From Salinivirgaceae bacterium (GTDB taxonomy: Bacteria > Bacteroidota > Bacteroidia > Bacteroidales > SZUA-534), in NCBI GenBank assembly GCA_017645945.1, contig JAGCNL010000076.1, positions 62,001 to 126,000 of the forward strand: 64,000 bases of DNA, given 5' to 3'. Made by a program: the position numbers and the translations under genes. The notes under the pieces were generated by a model that had not been told where the DNA came from, did not search any database, and saw only the letters and a program-made list of their open reading frames with translations. Shown piece after piece: positions 63,674 through 64,000 of this stretch; position 1 is the stretch's first letter, and the number at the start of each line of letters is the position of its first letter.

Positions 63674-64000
63674 ATGACATCAAATCAGAAAATGACCAAT
63701 TTCAGGTGGGCGATATGCGGCCTGCTGTTTTTGGCAACCACGGTCAACTACCTTGACCGTCAGGTGCTTTCACTCACGTGGAAGGATTTTATCGCACTCG
63801 ACTTCCACTGGAATGACAACGATTATGGCAACATAACCGCCACATTCTCAATTTTCTATGCTTTTATTTCGTTGTTCGCGGGCAAGTTCATCGACTGGAT
63901 GGGCACCAAAAAGGGCTACATCTGGGCGATTGTGATTTGGTCGTTTGGCGCTTGCCTGCACGCGGCTTGCGGTTGGGCCACAATGCGGCTCACTGGCATT
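63674..64000 (+). CDS. MFS transporter, hexuronate-permease-like, cut by window edge
   Basis: The first 109 residues are present. After a short cytoplasmic start (MTSNQKMTNFRW) come three membrane segments, with NYLDRQVLSL after the first, and the loop DWMGTKKGYIWAI, the MFS A-motif region in its hexuronate/phthalate-type (ACS family) form. NYLDR is common to ExuT-like sugar-acid permeases of the inner membrane. If it carries glucuronate or galacturonate it would fit a glucuronoxylan or pectin diet, but the substrate cannot be told from a third of the protein. It has its own promoter at 63553-63583. Confidence 0.8.
   Translation, partial: MTSNQKMTNFRWAICGLLFLATTVNYLDRQVLSLTWKDFIALDFHWNDNDYGNITATFSIFYAFISLFAGKFIDWMGTKKGYIWAIVIWSFGACLHAACGWATMRLTGI

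Overview
The window is a stretch of a Bacteroidales-type (phylum Bacteroidota) chromosome. The evidence is five SusC/SusD pairs, many short-signal lipoproteins, a hybrid two-component regulator, type IX secretion sorting tails, DUF4249/DUF4270-type lipoproteins, the long form of IspG, and promoters of the Bacteroides type (TTG, 19-21 bases, TAnnTTTG). No phage, integrase, insertion sequence or CRISPR array was seen. Species cannot be assigned from the window.

Layout. 1-5.3 kb: housekeeping block on the minus strand (partial outer-membrane protein, DUF4270-like lipoprotein, maf, a ModF-like double ABC ATPase, ung). 5.4-28.3 kb: two tandem five-gene minus-strand operons, each in the transcribed order large SusC, SusD, small SusC, SusD, DUF1735-type lipoprotein. 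This is the order of the xusABCDE xylan-uptake genes known from Prevotella and Bacteroides, and each operon ends in a near-identical hairpin terminator. 28.7-30.6 kb: a hybrid two-component regulator that has kept its kinase, receiver and AraC domains but lost almost all of its periplasmic sensor. 30.9-35.9 kb: a divergent single SusC/SusD pair, preceded by three TGAGAC boxes spaced exactly 21 bp apart. 36-43 kb: ispG, ribE, a membrane protein, initiator tRNA-Met, a SPOR protein and an M13 peptidase. 43.2-48.7 kb: an operon of exported proteins, two with type IX secretion tails and one an M43-like metalloprotease. 49-55.3 kb: two membrane-spanning TPR-HTH regulators, two LPP20-like proteins and a YitT-family protein. 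55.5-59.9 kb: a TonB-dependent receptor with two DUF4249 lipoproteins. 60.2-63 kb: a structured-RNA candidate and a single-chain restriction-modification enzyme. 63.1-63.5 kb: an 85-bp tandem repeat. The right edge cuts an MFS transporter resembling hexuronate carriers.

How the parts may work together (inference). The duplicated Xus-like modules and the third SusC/SusD pair would bind glycan and import oligosaccharides through the outer membrane, powered by TonB, under the hybrid regulator. No glycoside hydrolase lies anywhere in the window, so the degrading enzymes must be encoded elsewhere. The second XusE paralogue carries an extra carbohydrate-binding-like domain of about 170 residues. 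The features best worth following are the sensor-less regulator, the phased operator array, the module duplication with one domain gained or lost, the structured RNA at 60.24-60.41 kb, and the compositional patch inside the restriction-modification gene.
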